This document shows positions 46,114 through 56,917 of a DNA stretch of 64,000 nucleotides, in pieces. The position numbers and the translations under genes are program-made. Source of the stretch: Hyaloscypha bicolor E (Eukaryota; Ascomycota; Leotiomycetes; Helotiales; Hyaloscyphaceae). The stretch's first letter is position 1, and the number at the start of each line of letters is the position of its first letter. The DNA lies in NCBI RefSeq assembly GCF_002865645.1, contig NW_020194619.1, positions 1 through 64,000 of the forward strand, written 5' to 3'. The notes under the pieces are model-generated. The model worked only from the letters and a program-made list of their open reading frames with translations. It ran no database searches and was not told the DNA's origin.

Positions 46114-47103
46114 TTAACACCGACTCCTTTTTACCCAAGATGGCGGATTTTCATGCAACCTTCCTCTCTCTTTGCACTCTTCACACCTAGGATAACTTTT
46201 CAAGAGCGTCACCACCAGCATATTTTTCTCTCTCATATCTCTCATCAGCCGCACTGCGGATCTGAACTCGACTCTGCTTCGAAGAGTGACCTCCATAACA
46301 TTTCGCAACTCAATCGGATCATTTGTAGAGATATGATTCTGATGGTTGTATTTGTTAAGCAGCCTCTGGAATGATGCATTGAATTTGAATGCCGGAGTAA
46401 TCTCAGAGTTACAATCGATGGAGACAAGTACGGTACCAAGTGGAATTGTACCTCTCCCCATGCAAGTGTGCTCGGGGAAGGGGGCGAACTCGAAAATGTA
46501 TGGAACTCGGACAGCTCCAGTTGAATGCGAACAGTGTGATGGCCCTTGGGAGCAATTTCTTGCCCGAGGGTTTCCATGTATCGTGCGAGAGATAGTAATG
46601 CCTCTCAGTGATCCATTCCTAGTTGTCGTAGAGCCGGTATCCCCTTCGTCACTGGGAATCCGCACCTTGGTTGGTTGCTCGTGCAGCTCAGAAGTAGAGA
46701 CATTCTGGTCAGGTTGCCTATCTTACGTCTTTCTATGGAGCAGACAAACCATAGAGGGTGGGTTGAGAGCCTCGCTTGATTCTTGTCTTCCGAGTCTGCT
46801 TAAGCGCCGACGAAGATCACCGAATGGGGACCCTCGAGTGGGCTCACTGCTATTACCACTGATACTAGAGTCATCGGTATCTTCAAAGCCGCTCTTTTTG
46901 AGAGAACAAGCACCACATCCCCGCCTGACCGTCGAACTCAGTGTTCGTAGGTTCATTGAAGGATGAAGATCACCTCCAGTACGGTCTCCGTCGCCATATA
47001 ACCCGCAACACATGGGTAGAATCGAAGAATTTGCCGAATGAATGGTAAGATTCTTTCTGTGAGGAACATGTACGTGGGGATTTGTATTGAGTATCTGAAT
47101 CAA
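46114..47103 (-). CDS. Uncharacterised spliced gene, 5' end uncertain
   Basis: Two minus-strand segments in the same frame are separated by a single in-frame TAA that is removed by a 45-bp intron (46749-46705, donor GTTTGT, branch CTGAC, acceptor CAG). The downstream exon (46704-46114) contains CSQGPSHCSHSTGAVRVP and FAPFPEHTCMGRGTIPLG, ending with YPRCEECKERGRLHENPP. The upstream exon carries GACSLKKSGFEDTDDSSISG and an LRRRLSRLG motif. Its first codons follow a possible acceptor (ATTCAG near 47092). A possible first exon with ATG at 47514 (MAFNLKFGPSSSGLHVTW) lies further up, but the connection is not proven. The protein is Cys/Ser/Arg-rich and has no recognised family. Confidence 0.45.
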
Positions 47104-47514
47104 GTCGTGACAAAGGGTAACGATTCAACTCGAATCCTAGCTAGTGTTGAGAACAAGACTCCTGAGGTAGGAACACAAAAGAGAGCACCTCCGCCTGGTA
47201 TTTCTAAACACAACCCTGCGCTGAGACTAGAGACTCATTGCAAAGTCAACTTCATTGTGATGTGTTCTAGGGACACAGCGAATGATGACAATTGTCAGTC
47301 TTTGTGACTCGTCACTACCCACTTCAAATTCACACAACTAGAAGTAGGTGGAAATGACTTCATCAACGCGACCGTTTTGATACCTGTCTCTCGCAGCCGA
47401 CGGGCTCTCATTTTTCAAAGAGATAATTACAACGCTTGTCCGGCTATTCTCAGTGGGTGACCATGTAACATGAAGCCCCGAGGAGGAAGGACCAAACTTC
47501 AAATTGAACGCCAT

Positions 47515-48006
47515 TGTCTCCAATTTTCGTAAGATGACGGTGGACAATGACCCTCCGAAGGAGGGTCGAGTTGCTTTGAAGATTGCCGAGAGGCCGAGTC
47601 AAGATCTGAGCGGATTATTAAAAGACAAAGGGAAGGGTTGACCAACAAGAGAAATTCTGTGTGATGTAGTCTTCGAGAGCTTGAGAGTCCAGCTAGGACT
47701 GATAAATCGTGGCCGGTTCAGGATACAAATGCTCATGTTTGACAACGACAACTAACAGTGACAGATTGTACAACTCCCGAAATTTGCTACCTAGCAAGAT
47801 TAAGGCGTCCTTCGAATCACAGCACAATTTGATAAACTTCTCATGATCCAGATGAGATCTTGAGGATAGAATGATGCAATTATGATGAAGGTCCAACCTT
47901 CTGGTATAAAATGCAAAATTGCCAGTAGATGTTTGCGAGGCGTAAAGCCAATCGCCTTTTCACCCAAACGCCAGACGCAATGTTTGTTGTAGTACACGAA
48001 TCAATT
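47515..48006. other. Intergenic, no gene recognised
   Basis: Downstream of RUD3 and upstream of the possible first exon at 47514. No supported coding region. Confidence 0.5.
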
Positions 48007-50014
48007 CTATGACCCTCTAGAACTCCCTTCACCACCTCTCGTCTCCGGCCGTGGCGCCGCACTACTTACACTGCCACTTCGGCTCCCCGTTGTGGAGCCT
48101 TCCTCTGCACTCCTTTCAAGGAACCCTGTCCACAATTCGGCCAATGACTCCTTGTTCGCTGGAGACTCAGTAAAGAACTCGGTTGACAACGAAGGTGTAC
48201 TGGGTGTACGATGGAATGGTGACATGGGTAAGCGTAAACTACTGTTTGACGCACCTGGTCTTGCAAGACCTGCTTGCTCTTTCTGTTCGTCTGTCCAGTT
48301 GAGGAGCGCTGCAATTAATTGCAGGATCTGGAATTTCTTGGGATCTGAGCGGTCGAGGGCGAGGAAGTGCAAGAAATGGTTCGTGACGATTTGCCTACTA
48401 ACTGTGAGTAATTTGCAATCAATAAGAGCTTCGGAATGGCTAACCTGTCAACGTTGTCCTCTGGCTTAGCCTTCTTGAGAAATCTCAAGGCTTTCGTGAG
48501 GTGGTCATTGAGCACAATTGCTTCATGCCTTAATTTTCCGATGAGGAGATTCTTCTCCTTGATTTCCTTTTCAAAAGGGATGAGTCGGTCCACTTCTGTT
48601 TGCAAGGACCCTTTGGTTGCTTCTGCTTCCACGGCTCGAGAATCTGATTCTTGAACAAGCTTTTTCAGAGCAACGACTTGTTCTTCGTAAGACTCGACCA
48701 TTTCCCGTAATTCTCGTTTGCGGGCTTCTTGCACTTCTTGGAGAGCTCTTTGCAACCCTTCAAGAGCCTGTGCTTGACTATCTCTCTCGGATACCGCTGC
48801 TTCGTAGGCTTCCTTCTGGGCAGAAAATTGTTCTTCCAAATCCCGCATCTTTTCTATTGCACCTTCACGCATTGACCTCTCTTCCATTGCAAGGACTTCC
48901 CAGTCCCCCATTGCCTCTTTCGCAGCTTCCGCTTCCTCCTTCAATTGCCTAGTCTGTTGGATCAGGTCCTCTCGTTCATGAACCCAATTTTGCTGTGAAA
49001 GATTGTGTCGATTCCGAAGACTAGAAAGTTCTTTTGAAGATTCTCGTGATTCTTCTTCTAATTGCTTGACATCTCCCTCTAGGCCTTTTAATCGCTGTTG
49101 GAGGGTTTCATTTTGTGACTCAAGTTCGTCAATCTGCTCCTTGGCTTCCTGAAGCTCCGCTCTATCTGCTTTCAAGCGTTCGCCCAGACTCGATTTTATG
49201 GTATTGACGCGGCCGAGTAAGTTCTGGTATTGGGTCTCCGCCTGATCCTTAGCAGATTCGCTTTCTTCTAACTCAGTTTTAATTATAGACAACTCTTCCG
49301 AGTGTTGGCCTTTGATTGTGATAATTTCTTCGCTGTATGTCGTCTGAATAGTCGATAATGCGTCTGCATGTTGGCTCTTGATCGCAGATACCTCCTCCGT
49401 GTGCTTTCCTCGGATGTCCTCCAGCGCTTTTCGTAATCGTTCTACTTCAACTCTCAGAGCTTCCCGTTCTTGTGACATGGCTTCAAATCGAACGCTGGTA
49501 TCATCGCTGGATTCTGTTTGTTTGCTGGTTGCAATTCCTTCCGACTTATTAGGCTTGCCCGGCGGTCCTTCCTCAGGTGTTCGTGACGAAGGCTCGACGG
49601 CGTGGCCGTTGTCTGTGGAATCATAGCTATGACCGTTCGTCTGCTGCTTTAACTTTTCTGGGAATTCGGATTCCCTCGGGGTATCCTGCGCGCACCGTCA
49701 GAGAATGCGCTTCCCCTTATGCTGGCAGGAATTGAACAGGTGTCACTCGTACCACTGGTGAATGTTCCGACTCTTCAACCTCCCCGTCCCCCTCGCCATT
49801 CTCTGGCGCTGTATCCTTCTCATTTTCTTGGCCTTTGGTGATATCCCCATTGGTCTTTGCTTTGCCGCTCTTTTTCTTTTTGTTGTTCTTCTTCTTGGGT
49901 GCTGTTGGAAAATGTTAACACGGTTGAACACTCGGCTTCAACAGCTCATCATCTGGAGGGTAACGTACCTGCTGAAGGGGCTTGAGAAGGGTCTGAAGGG
50001 GCCACGGCTGACAT
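48007..50014 (-). CDS. RUD3: RUD3/GRP1-type golgin with GRAB domain
   Basis: A cis-Golgi coiled-coil tether of about 607 residues. Four exons: 50014-49969, 49901-49753, 49685-48445 and 48394-48007 (introns 67, 67 and 50 bp), all in phase. A short N-terminus (MSAVAPSDPSQAPSA) leads into a Lys-rich patch and acidic segment. Then comes a ~380-residue coiled coil from about the MSQEREALRVEVERLRKAL region. The C-terminal GRAB domain has RHEAIVLNDHLTKALRFLK, then QIVTNHFLHFLALDRSDPKK and FQILQLIAALLNWTDEQK. This domain binds Arf1 in the Rud3/GMAP-210 family. The tail is Ser/Gly-rich. Confidence 0.92.
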
Positions 50015-50608
50015 GTTGGCAGGTAATTATTAGAAGGAATCCGATCAGTTGGCCCAGAACAATTGTGTACAGCGTCTCCCACGGTTGAAGCCGAACTCGT
50101 AATAGCTCCTCGCTTCAGCGTTTAGCGTCACGAAGCATGTGCAAGACCCCTGCACGGAATCACCAACCTCCTCTAAAAACAACCATCCAACACCATCCAC
50201 CAGCGGAATTCGGCGGGCCTCAAACTCCAGAAGGCACCTGCAAAGTCAGGCTCCTATAAGGCACCCTTCATCTCTGATCATTAGCAATAAGTTTAGATAC
50301 TGGAAAGAGTCCCGTTGCCCGTCCCGCTCAGATCAATTGTCGAACACATGCGGGGAGCTAGTACAGACTCGTTGATCTAAGCCCGAGGTTGCCAACCGTC
50401 ATCCTCAAGTTACCAACTACAGCCATTACTGAGATCATAGTTTAGATGCAGAACAAGAAGTGACTTAAGTATACTTCTCAGATAAATCCTTCTTATGTAA
50501 TCTTACTTTTACCCTGTGCCCGGCTCAAGATATACTAGCAAGGCTGCCTTTAGTTCAAGTTCGTTTATCTTCTTCATTTCGAGAGAGCAGATTCATTTCG
50601 TTCTGATC
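50015..50608. other. Intergenic between RUD3 and the SrpA-like pseudogene
   Basis: 594 bp holding the RUD3 promoter and whatever remains of the pseudogene's promoter. Nothing else was recognised. Confidence 0.5.
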
Positions 50609-51695
50609 ATGGCATCAAATGGGACAAATGGGGTGAACACCAGCAACTACATCCGGTGGAATGCTGAAGGAATCGAGAGAATACCTCCCAACAAGAAGGA
50701 GGATATCCAAGCAGTTGCAGATATGATTAATGTGGTACAGAAGACCCATTACAACACCACCAGACACCTGTATTCATGTTGGTAGACCTCCGAAACAGGA
50801 GTGACATCTTACAGTATTCCAAAGGCACGCATCCCCGTACGCAAGGACTGGTCAAGGGGAAGCTTATCGTTGGCGATCCGGAGAATTAACCATTGCCATA
50901 CGTTACAGCACCGAAATAACTAACCTGGGCATCGAGTTCAACAGCTGACCAGCGCTTGATCTTGCTGATCCGAAGACAACCAGTGAGATTTTTGAGATTC
51001 GCATTAAACATAGTGGGATAAGAAGGAAGTTTACAACCAACTTGAAGCTGGGGATGATACTGATCTCCAAAAAGCTTGCGATGAGGTTTGGAGCACTCAC
51101 CTTGAGGTCCGTGAATATTATTTGACAGCAGAATGTGGACAGTAGGGAAGAACAGAAGCTTATTGCTTCAGTTAATTCGCCAATATACCCAAACTGCATA
51201 CTGATTCGGCGATTATATTGCCAAATATAGCCTTGTTCCATCACCCGATACCCAGAAGAAGCTGCACGAGGAAATCGCCAAGCCCGACTCGCATCCAAAT
51301 CACATTTTTAGGGATTAGGTAAAGTTTTATGCCAAGAATGACGCGGAGTATCTCTTCCAGGTTCAGTTTTGCGAGAATCTCGAGGACCAGCCGGTTGAGT
51401 ACGCCGGAAAGGAGTGGGATTCTGAGAAGTATCCTTCGCAGACCGTCGCCAAAGTTTGTTACTCCCAAGCAAGTTAGTATGATTCCCTCGGAAGACATTT
51501 TGGGAAGACCGTAGCAAACTCGACTCTTGGCATGGGCTAAAGAGCTTCCAGCCTCTTGAATCACCAAATAGACCTCGAGGAGTTGTCTACCTAGCCAGGG
51601 CTGCACTGCGTCACAAGATGAACGGGAGGAAAGAGATCAGGGTGACAAGCATTGACCAAATTCCCATGGATATGTGGAGGCTTGATCGACTATGA
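50609..51695 (+). pseudogene. Decayed SrpA/catalase-like haem protein gene
   Basis: Fragments of a small-subunit catalase/SrpA-like protein appear in order but in different frames. First, MASNGTNGVNTSNYIRWNAE and AVADMINVVQKTHYNTTRHL (50609-50780), then THPRTQGLVKGKLIVGDPEN followed at once by a TAA. Next IAIRYSTE and DLADPKTTSEIFEIRIKHSG, then EYLFQVQFCENLEDQPVEYA. Last, SWHGLKSFQPLESPNRPRGV and NGRKEIRVTSIDQIP, ending at TGA 51693-51695. At least two premature stops and one or more frameshifts (for example near 51500) break it. Composition is normal, so this is decay of a single-copy gene, not RIP. I did not try to rebuild the protein. Confidence 0.8.
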
Positions 51696-52500
51696 CATGT
51701 GAGATTGGGGCTTCAAACATGAAAATTCTTCCTGAAATTATGAGCGTGTCCACATGTGTAACAAATATCAACTACAAATCTCCATATTTGACGAAGTGAT
51801 GACTGGCTGTGCTTTGAATTGATGAAGTCGAGGATCTCAATGCCCCAATCGATGAAAAACATGCAAAAGGACAGAATATGGAGCATGAACTAGTCATCTT
51901 TCTCCACATCGCTAAAGCAATCCTACCTACTTCCTAGAATTGGCGACGACCAAATGATTTGTATGCACTAAGCGAACCCACTGCACTCATAGAGATTGAC
52001 TCTGCAACCAGCAGGATTATAAAAGGCATTATTCGGTCTTGGCTATTCTCAATGTGAAGAGGCTATCAGTAACGCAGACTTTGAATCTGCGATCATTGTA
52101 TCGATTGATAGCAATGCCAGCCAAAACAGGGGTATAATCGAACGCCGAAAGACTGAAAAAGAAGAAGGTTTTTGTCGTTAGATTTTCGAGATTTTGTACG
52201 AGGGTTCCACTAGACCGGATTGAGACTGGCATGTTTGATCTGATTTGCACGTGACCCAGCATGACTACACTGTGAGGTGAGTTCTATTCTTCTTTCTCTT
52301 CACTCTTCCTTCCATCATCCAAGCTCGCCACTCTTTATGATGGAGATGGAAGCAAGACGTTCAAAGGCGCCATATACGAAAAATCTTCCCAAAATCCATT
52401 ACAACACCTCCCTCCAGTCGATCCCAGCTTCCCAAGGTTCGGTCGACACTCATCTTTCAAAGCTCCCATCTGCTTCTTCGAGTCTGATTAGGCCATTGCT
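51696..52500. other. Intergenic, no gene recognised
   Basis: 805 bp between the pseudogene and the convergent membrane-protein gene. Short open frames only. Confidence 0.5.
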
Positions 52501-53311
52501 CTACAACTCCGCCCAAACTATTCTACCTGCTAACAATCCCACAATAAAAACGCCAAACAGTGCAAATGCAAATATCTCCCACCCGGGTTGAATAGTCCTC
52601 GCAGAACGACGCCTAGAAGCCTGTATTCGAAAAGGTCCACTGATGTGTTCCTCTTCCGCATTGCTATTGATTGTGAACTTCAACCGGTACGTCGACAGGG
52701 GGTCCAAGTCCGTTGGAACATCCCAGATAAACGCCAAAGCCCCAAGGAAGTAATACTTGCAAGCTTCATTACTCGCGAAGCGCCAAGCAGAGATCTCATG
52801 AACACCATCAAACTTGCCGAACGGACCCATTGAGCCCCAGAAGACTCTACTGTTGGTTGGGGCTGTAATCGTCTAGCTTTCCATCCCCAAGTCCTCACAC
52901 AAGGCGTGGCACTCGGACGAAATACTCACTCATCACATTCCTTACGATTTCATTATCCTTCCCGATAACAAGATCGATATTGTAAAGGTTAGTGGGACTG
53001 TCCCAATCATTTGTATTGTGCTCGAAAGGATGCTTCTTGGACGGTTCCTTCTGCGGATCCCCTTTGAACTGCAGCCAGCCGATTTCTGATCTCGAACCTG
53101 GCAGCCAGATCTCGATTTCTTCAGGGAAAATGGCGGGTTGCAGGAAATTGCGAATGCGAGCATTTGCGATATTGAGGTAGCCAAGTTCACTGCTGGTGCC
53201 GTTGATGGCGAGTTTGCACCCGCGCGTCGGGACTTCCCAATCTATAGGGAGAGGGGCTTCAGGTTCTCGGTAGATGGCATCTGCGGGTTGTGAAGTAGGA
53301 CAGGCTTTCAA
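52501..53311 (-). CDS. Single-pass membrane protein, hypothetical, 5' end unresolved
   Basis: Two exons: about 53311-52930 and 52844-52501, joined across an 85-bp intron (donor GTGAGT, acceptor GTAGAG). The lumenal or extracellular part begins CPTSQPADAIYREPEAPLP and includes GYLNIANARIRNFLQPA, EIWLPGSRSEIGW and, after the intron, FWGSMGPFGKFDGV. The C-terminus is one hydrophobic helix (EIFAFALFGVFIVGLLAG) with a short tail. An N-terminal signal peptide is expected but none could be joined. The frame is closed near 53340 and no ATG fits, so a 5' exon is missing from this model. I do not recognise the family. Confidence 0.55.
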
Positions 53312-53659
53312 CGAGCAATTTTGTTTTATTTGACAACAAATTAGTTAGACAGGGGGTTAAACAAACACTGACATGTTCAGAAAGAGAAAGACGCCCTCAC
53401 CGAGAAAGAGACACCGGTCGAGGTTACCTTGAGAGGATCTTCACTAGGCCAAATTGGGGACTTGGTTGCGCACGTGACACGTGTTAATCTCGCGATCACA
53501 CGTTGCTTCCATCTCCACTTTATTCTTCACCTTACCACCATGAGGGGAGGCTGAGCCATTGACTTACAACTCTCCTTCAATCTGACCCTTGTGAATCGAC
53601 TGAGTATTTTCATCTCATTTCCTCGTCACAACTCGACACCACTCGAGCCTTCTACAAAC
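53312..53659. promoter_or_regulatory. Divergent promoter region with tandem CACGTG
   Basis: Upstream of the SWIM-RING gene, and probably also of the minus-strand membrane-protein gene. Contains the tandem E-box at 53471-53483. No other site is assigned. Confidence 0.5.
53471..53483. promoter_or_regulatory. Tandem CACGTG elements
   Basis: CACGTGACACGTG gives two E-box cores spaced 7 bp apart, 177 bp before the ATG at 53660. bHLH regulators (Cbf1-, Pho4- or SREBP-like) recognise such cores; which one acts here is unknown. Confidence 0.55.
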
Positions 53660-54867
53660 ATGGCGTCACGATCATACACCGCGTCATCGAAGACTACCGA
53701 CGGCAAGACTTCCAGATCCACGGGCCGCAAAGCGCCTCATTTCTCTTCATCTCAAGAATCTGAAGCCTTGCATGTCTATCCGAGCGGTTCTCAGTCTTCC
53801 AAGAAGCGTAAAGTGGTTGATCTAACTTACGACGATGAGGAAGACGAGGAAGCTGCTGCCCTTGCACAAGTTGCTCTTGCTGGTAAGAAATCCTTCCCCT
53901 CCTGAGGTCGAGTTGATCAACAGATCAGTGCTAGTTGGAACAATAAATTCAACCTCATGTCGAACTCAAAGCTGAACCTCCTTTACTGACAATCTCAGGC
54001 ATCGATACATCCAAGCCAAAGCGAGCTCGCAAGAAAAAGGGAGAAGAGTCAGAAGAAAAGCGGGTCAAGCGTTTCCGTCAAAAGCCACCTCAGACCTATC
54101 TCGAGAGACTTGAACGCGTCAAAACCCAACGCATGTTCTTGATTGAACGCAACAGAACTACCAGCGAAGACGGCACCCACGAAGAAGAAGTCTTTGATCT
54201 CGCCGGCAGCACTGGTAATATTTACCAAGTTACCGTCAGCAAAGTACCAAAATGTACTTGCCCTGATGCTGGAAAAGGAAATCAGTGCAAGCACATCATC
54301 TACGTATGTCTCATCTCACTACTCAAAGATTCAGTAATTGATGTGATATAGGCTCTCGTCAATGTCCTAAAAGTCCGTGAAGATTTAGCATACCAGCTCG
54401 CGTTCCTCAGCACTGAGCTCGCTGAGATCTTTGCAAATGCACCAGTCACCACGCTCTCCTCAGATGAAGTAAAAGCTCAAGTCACTGACACGGGCGGCTC
54501 CCGCAAGCCAATTGAAGGTGATTGCCCCGTATGTGTCATGGAGTTTGTCGAATCTGACAAGCTGGACGATATTCTCTGGTGCAAAGGAGCGTGCGGTCAA
54601 AACATTCATCGCGCTTGCTTCGAACAATGGGCTCGAAGCAAGCCGGGACAGGTGAAGTGTGTCTACTGCCGTACTCCTTGGAAGGGCGATGAAGAGACGA
54701 TCAAGAAGATCAACAAATCTGGGACCGTTAATCACGAGGGTTATGTCAACGTTGCTGATGAACTTGGTATCAGTGGCCACAGAGACATGAGTTCATACCA
54801 TCAGTATTGGGTTCGACGAGAGTTTGGTGGAGGGTATGGCCGGTATAATGATTATGATGGTTATTGA
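53660..54867 (+). CDS. SWIM- and RING-domain protein (putative E3 ubiquitin ligase)
   Basis: 347 residues in three exons (53660-53882, 53999-54303, 54352-54867; introns 116 and 48 bp). The N-terminus is basic and disordered with a KKRK nuclear-signal-like patch and an acidic run. The SWIM zinc finger is at C160, C162, C171 and H173 (KCTCPDAGKGNQCKH). The RING finger is at C234, C237, C253, C257, H262, C265, C279 and C282, with CPVCVMEF and CVYCRTPW at its ends. All eight ligands are present, so E3 activity is plausible. The SWIM plus RING pairing resembles ZSWIM2/MEX-type proteins and related fungal proteins. Substrate unknown. Confidence 0.88.
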
Positions 54868-55178
54868 GGTTCTGTGATCTGGAACTGGGGACTTAATGGG
54901 CCAGGACTGCATCGGGGTCTGGTCTCTTGAGGGCGGCTTTCGTGCTTAGAATAGACGGTAACGGCGTTGCAAAGGAGAATATATCCATTTACTTTAAGGA
55001 TCTCACACACAGTCGTTGATGAGTGGCTCACATACTAGACAGGAACGAGGGTCCGGAACGTCCTTTCGGCAATAGTGCCAACTTGATACTTTGCTTCGGT
55101 GCCCCTAAAACGCCGAACTTTTGTCTTGGTATAAACGCATAAGCACTCATAAATCATCTTGGACCCCACGCATCTCAT
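54868..55178. other. Convergent intergenic region
   Basis: 311 bp between the stops of the SWIM-RING and OTC genes. No feature was recognised. Confidence 0.5.
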
Positions 55179-56330
55179 TCATACGATCTTTCCCTTATTG
55201 ACGACGAATCCTTCCAATGCAGCTGAACACATTAGCATCTTCTCTTATCTCGGGTGAAAACAGAACTTACAAATAGCAGCCCAAAGCCTGTTCTCTCCCT
55301 CCTGGAACACCAAGCTTCTTGGGCCATAGAACACCTCATCGGCAACCTCCTCAGGGTGCCTTGGCAAGCAATGCATGAACTTCCATCCCTCCTTCGCACC
55401 TCCCCTCTTCGCCAACTTATTCGTAATCTGGTATCCTTCGAACGCCCTCATCCGCTCTACTTTCTCGGCTTCCTGCCCCATGCTCACCCATGTGTCCGTA
55501 ACCAGAATATCCGCATCCTTGATTGCTTCCTCCGGTACGTGTGTTTGTGTGAGTTTGCCCGGGGAAGATACACCTGAGGTGGAGGAGTTGATGATATCTA
55601 ACATAGCGGGAGGGATGGTGAAGCCTTTGGGGGAGGCAACTGAGATATTGACACCGAGCTTCAAGGCACCGATTGCAAGGTCGAACAGCACATTGTTCGA
55701 GTCTCCTACCCAAGCAATCTTCAGCCCTTCCAATCCCAAACCTGGTGTATTTCCCAAACTGCGGGAGGAGGAAGGAAACGCTTCATGGATAGTCAAGAAG
55801 TCCGCAATGGTTTGGAGGGGGTGATAATCGTTAGACAGAGCGTTAATGACGGGTACAGAGGAATGCTTGGCCAGGTCTGCAACTTCAGAGTGGTCGCCCA
55901 CGCGTGCTACCATGCAAGAGGTCATGGAGGAGATGATGAGCGAAGTGTCATAAAGGGACTCATTGACGCCGAGCTGGATGTCGTCCTTCCCCAAGAACAT
56001 GGCGTGGCCACCCATTGTTGCTACTGCTGCCTCCGTTGAGACACGGGTTCGTGTGCTCCGTTTGTTGAACATCATTGCGACCGTTTTGCCTGAAAGGGCA
56101 CCAAGAAGATTCTTGGGGACGGAGCCAGATTTGATTTCGGTCTTGTGGGAGGAGGCATTGCGCACTAGAGTTGTGAGTTCGGTGGATGTGAGGTCTGCGA
56201 TGGAGAGTAAATGGCGGGGTGCAAAGGGAGAGATGACTGGTGTTGCGGGTGAAGAGTAGTTTCGTTTTGAGGCTCTGGAGAGCTGTTGGAGAGCTGTCCT
56301 AGCGGGGCGGAGGTGGGCTGTTGAAGGCAT
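55179..56330 (-). CDS. argB: Ornithine carbamoyltransferase, mitochondrial
   Basis: Catalyses carbamoyl phosphate + ornithine to citrulline in arginine synthesis. 367 residues in two exons (56330-55271, 55222-55179) with a 48-bp intron near the 3' end; without splicing the frame ends FCFHPR. The N-terminal ~35 residues are Arg/Ser/Ala-rich without acids, a mitochondrial presequence. The carbamoyl-phosphate motif STRTR is at 92-96. Downstream are WVGDSNNVLFDL, TDTWVSMGQE and the ornithine/catalytic HCLPRH motif (320-325). The C-terminal helix (ALEGFVVNKGKIV) is in exon 2. A Gcn4/CPC1-type TGAGTCA lies 158 bp upstream. Confidence 0.96.
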
Positions 56331-56917
56331 CTCGAATCGGTCAATTGTGTTAATTGTTCTTCAATTGAAAGCATAGACAATCAGATGGAGGAACGAAAGT
56401 GTTTCACTCAGACTAAGTAGTCTCCGAAGTGGATTACCTTTTGTGGTGAAAAGTAGCTACTTGAAGTTTTCTGCCAGAGATTTTCAGTGAGTCAGGTGAA
56501 GATGCTCTCTGCATGCAGAAAATCCTTGCCTTGCTCTTGCCTGCTTGGCGTCAGGCACCAAATCCAGGAACAGCGACTTACCCACTCAGAGCTCGTCTTT
56601 TAGGAAATCATTGCGATTTACATAAATTTCATGATTCCCAGAGTCGCTAATTATTATTAGATTTTTCACATTTTGCTAACTCGAGTACTCAACTACAGAT
56701 ACTCTTGAAAGCACATCCGTCATCCGCTGATCGTCCCCGTTGGGCGCTAGCCCCCGCTTGGAGACGCAATCAACACCACAGCCTTCCCGCCTCTGCCAAC
56801 TCCTCATCCTCACCTGTTTCCGGGTCGGGCTCATCATCCATAAACAACATATTTTCCGCCCTGGCGCCGGTTGTTGACAGACTCGTCTCTGCAGGAAAAC
56901 GACCTTGCTCTCGCACC
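56331..56917. other. Divergent promoter, OTC / Tag1-like
   Basis: 587 bp between the two start codons. It holds the TGAGTCA site at 56488-56494. The open frame reading into 56918 from 56705 has no ATG of its own and is most likely 5' UTR. Confidence 0.5.
56488..56494. promoter_or_regulatory. Gcn4/CPC1-type site upstream of OTC
   Basis: TGAGTCA matches the general amino-acid control consensus. It sits 158 bp upstream of the OTC ATG, between OTC and the divergent Tag1-like gene. Confidence 0.65.

Noticed and set aside
46346..46966. 206-residue plus-strand open frame
   Set aside because: Overlaps a minus-strand pair of segments joined by a good intron. Neither is proven, but the spliced minus-strand model has more support.
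50903..51606. Minus-strand open frames of 121-131 codons
   Set aside because: They lie opposite the SrpA-like pseudogene; only the plus strand shows family motifs in order.
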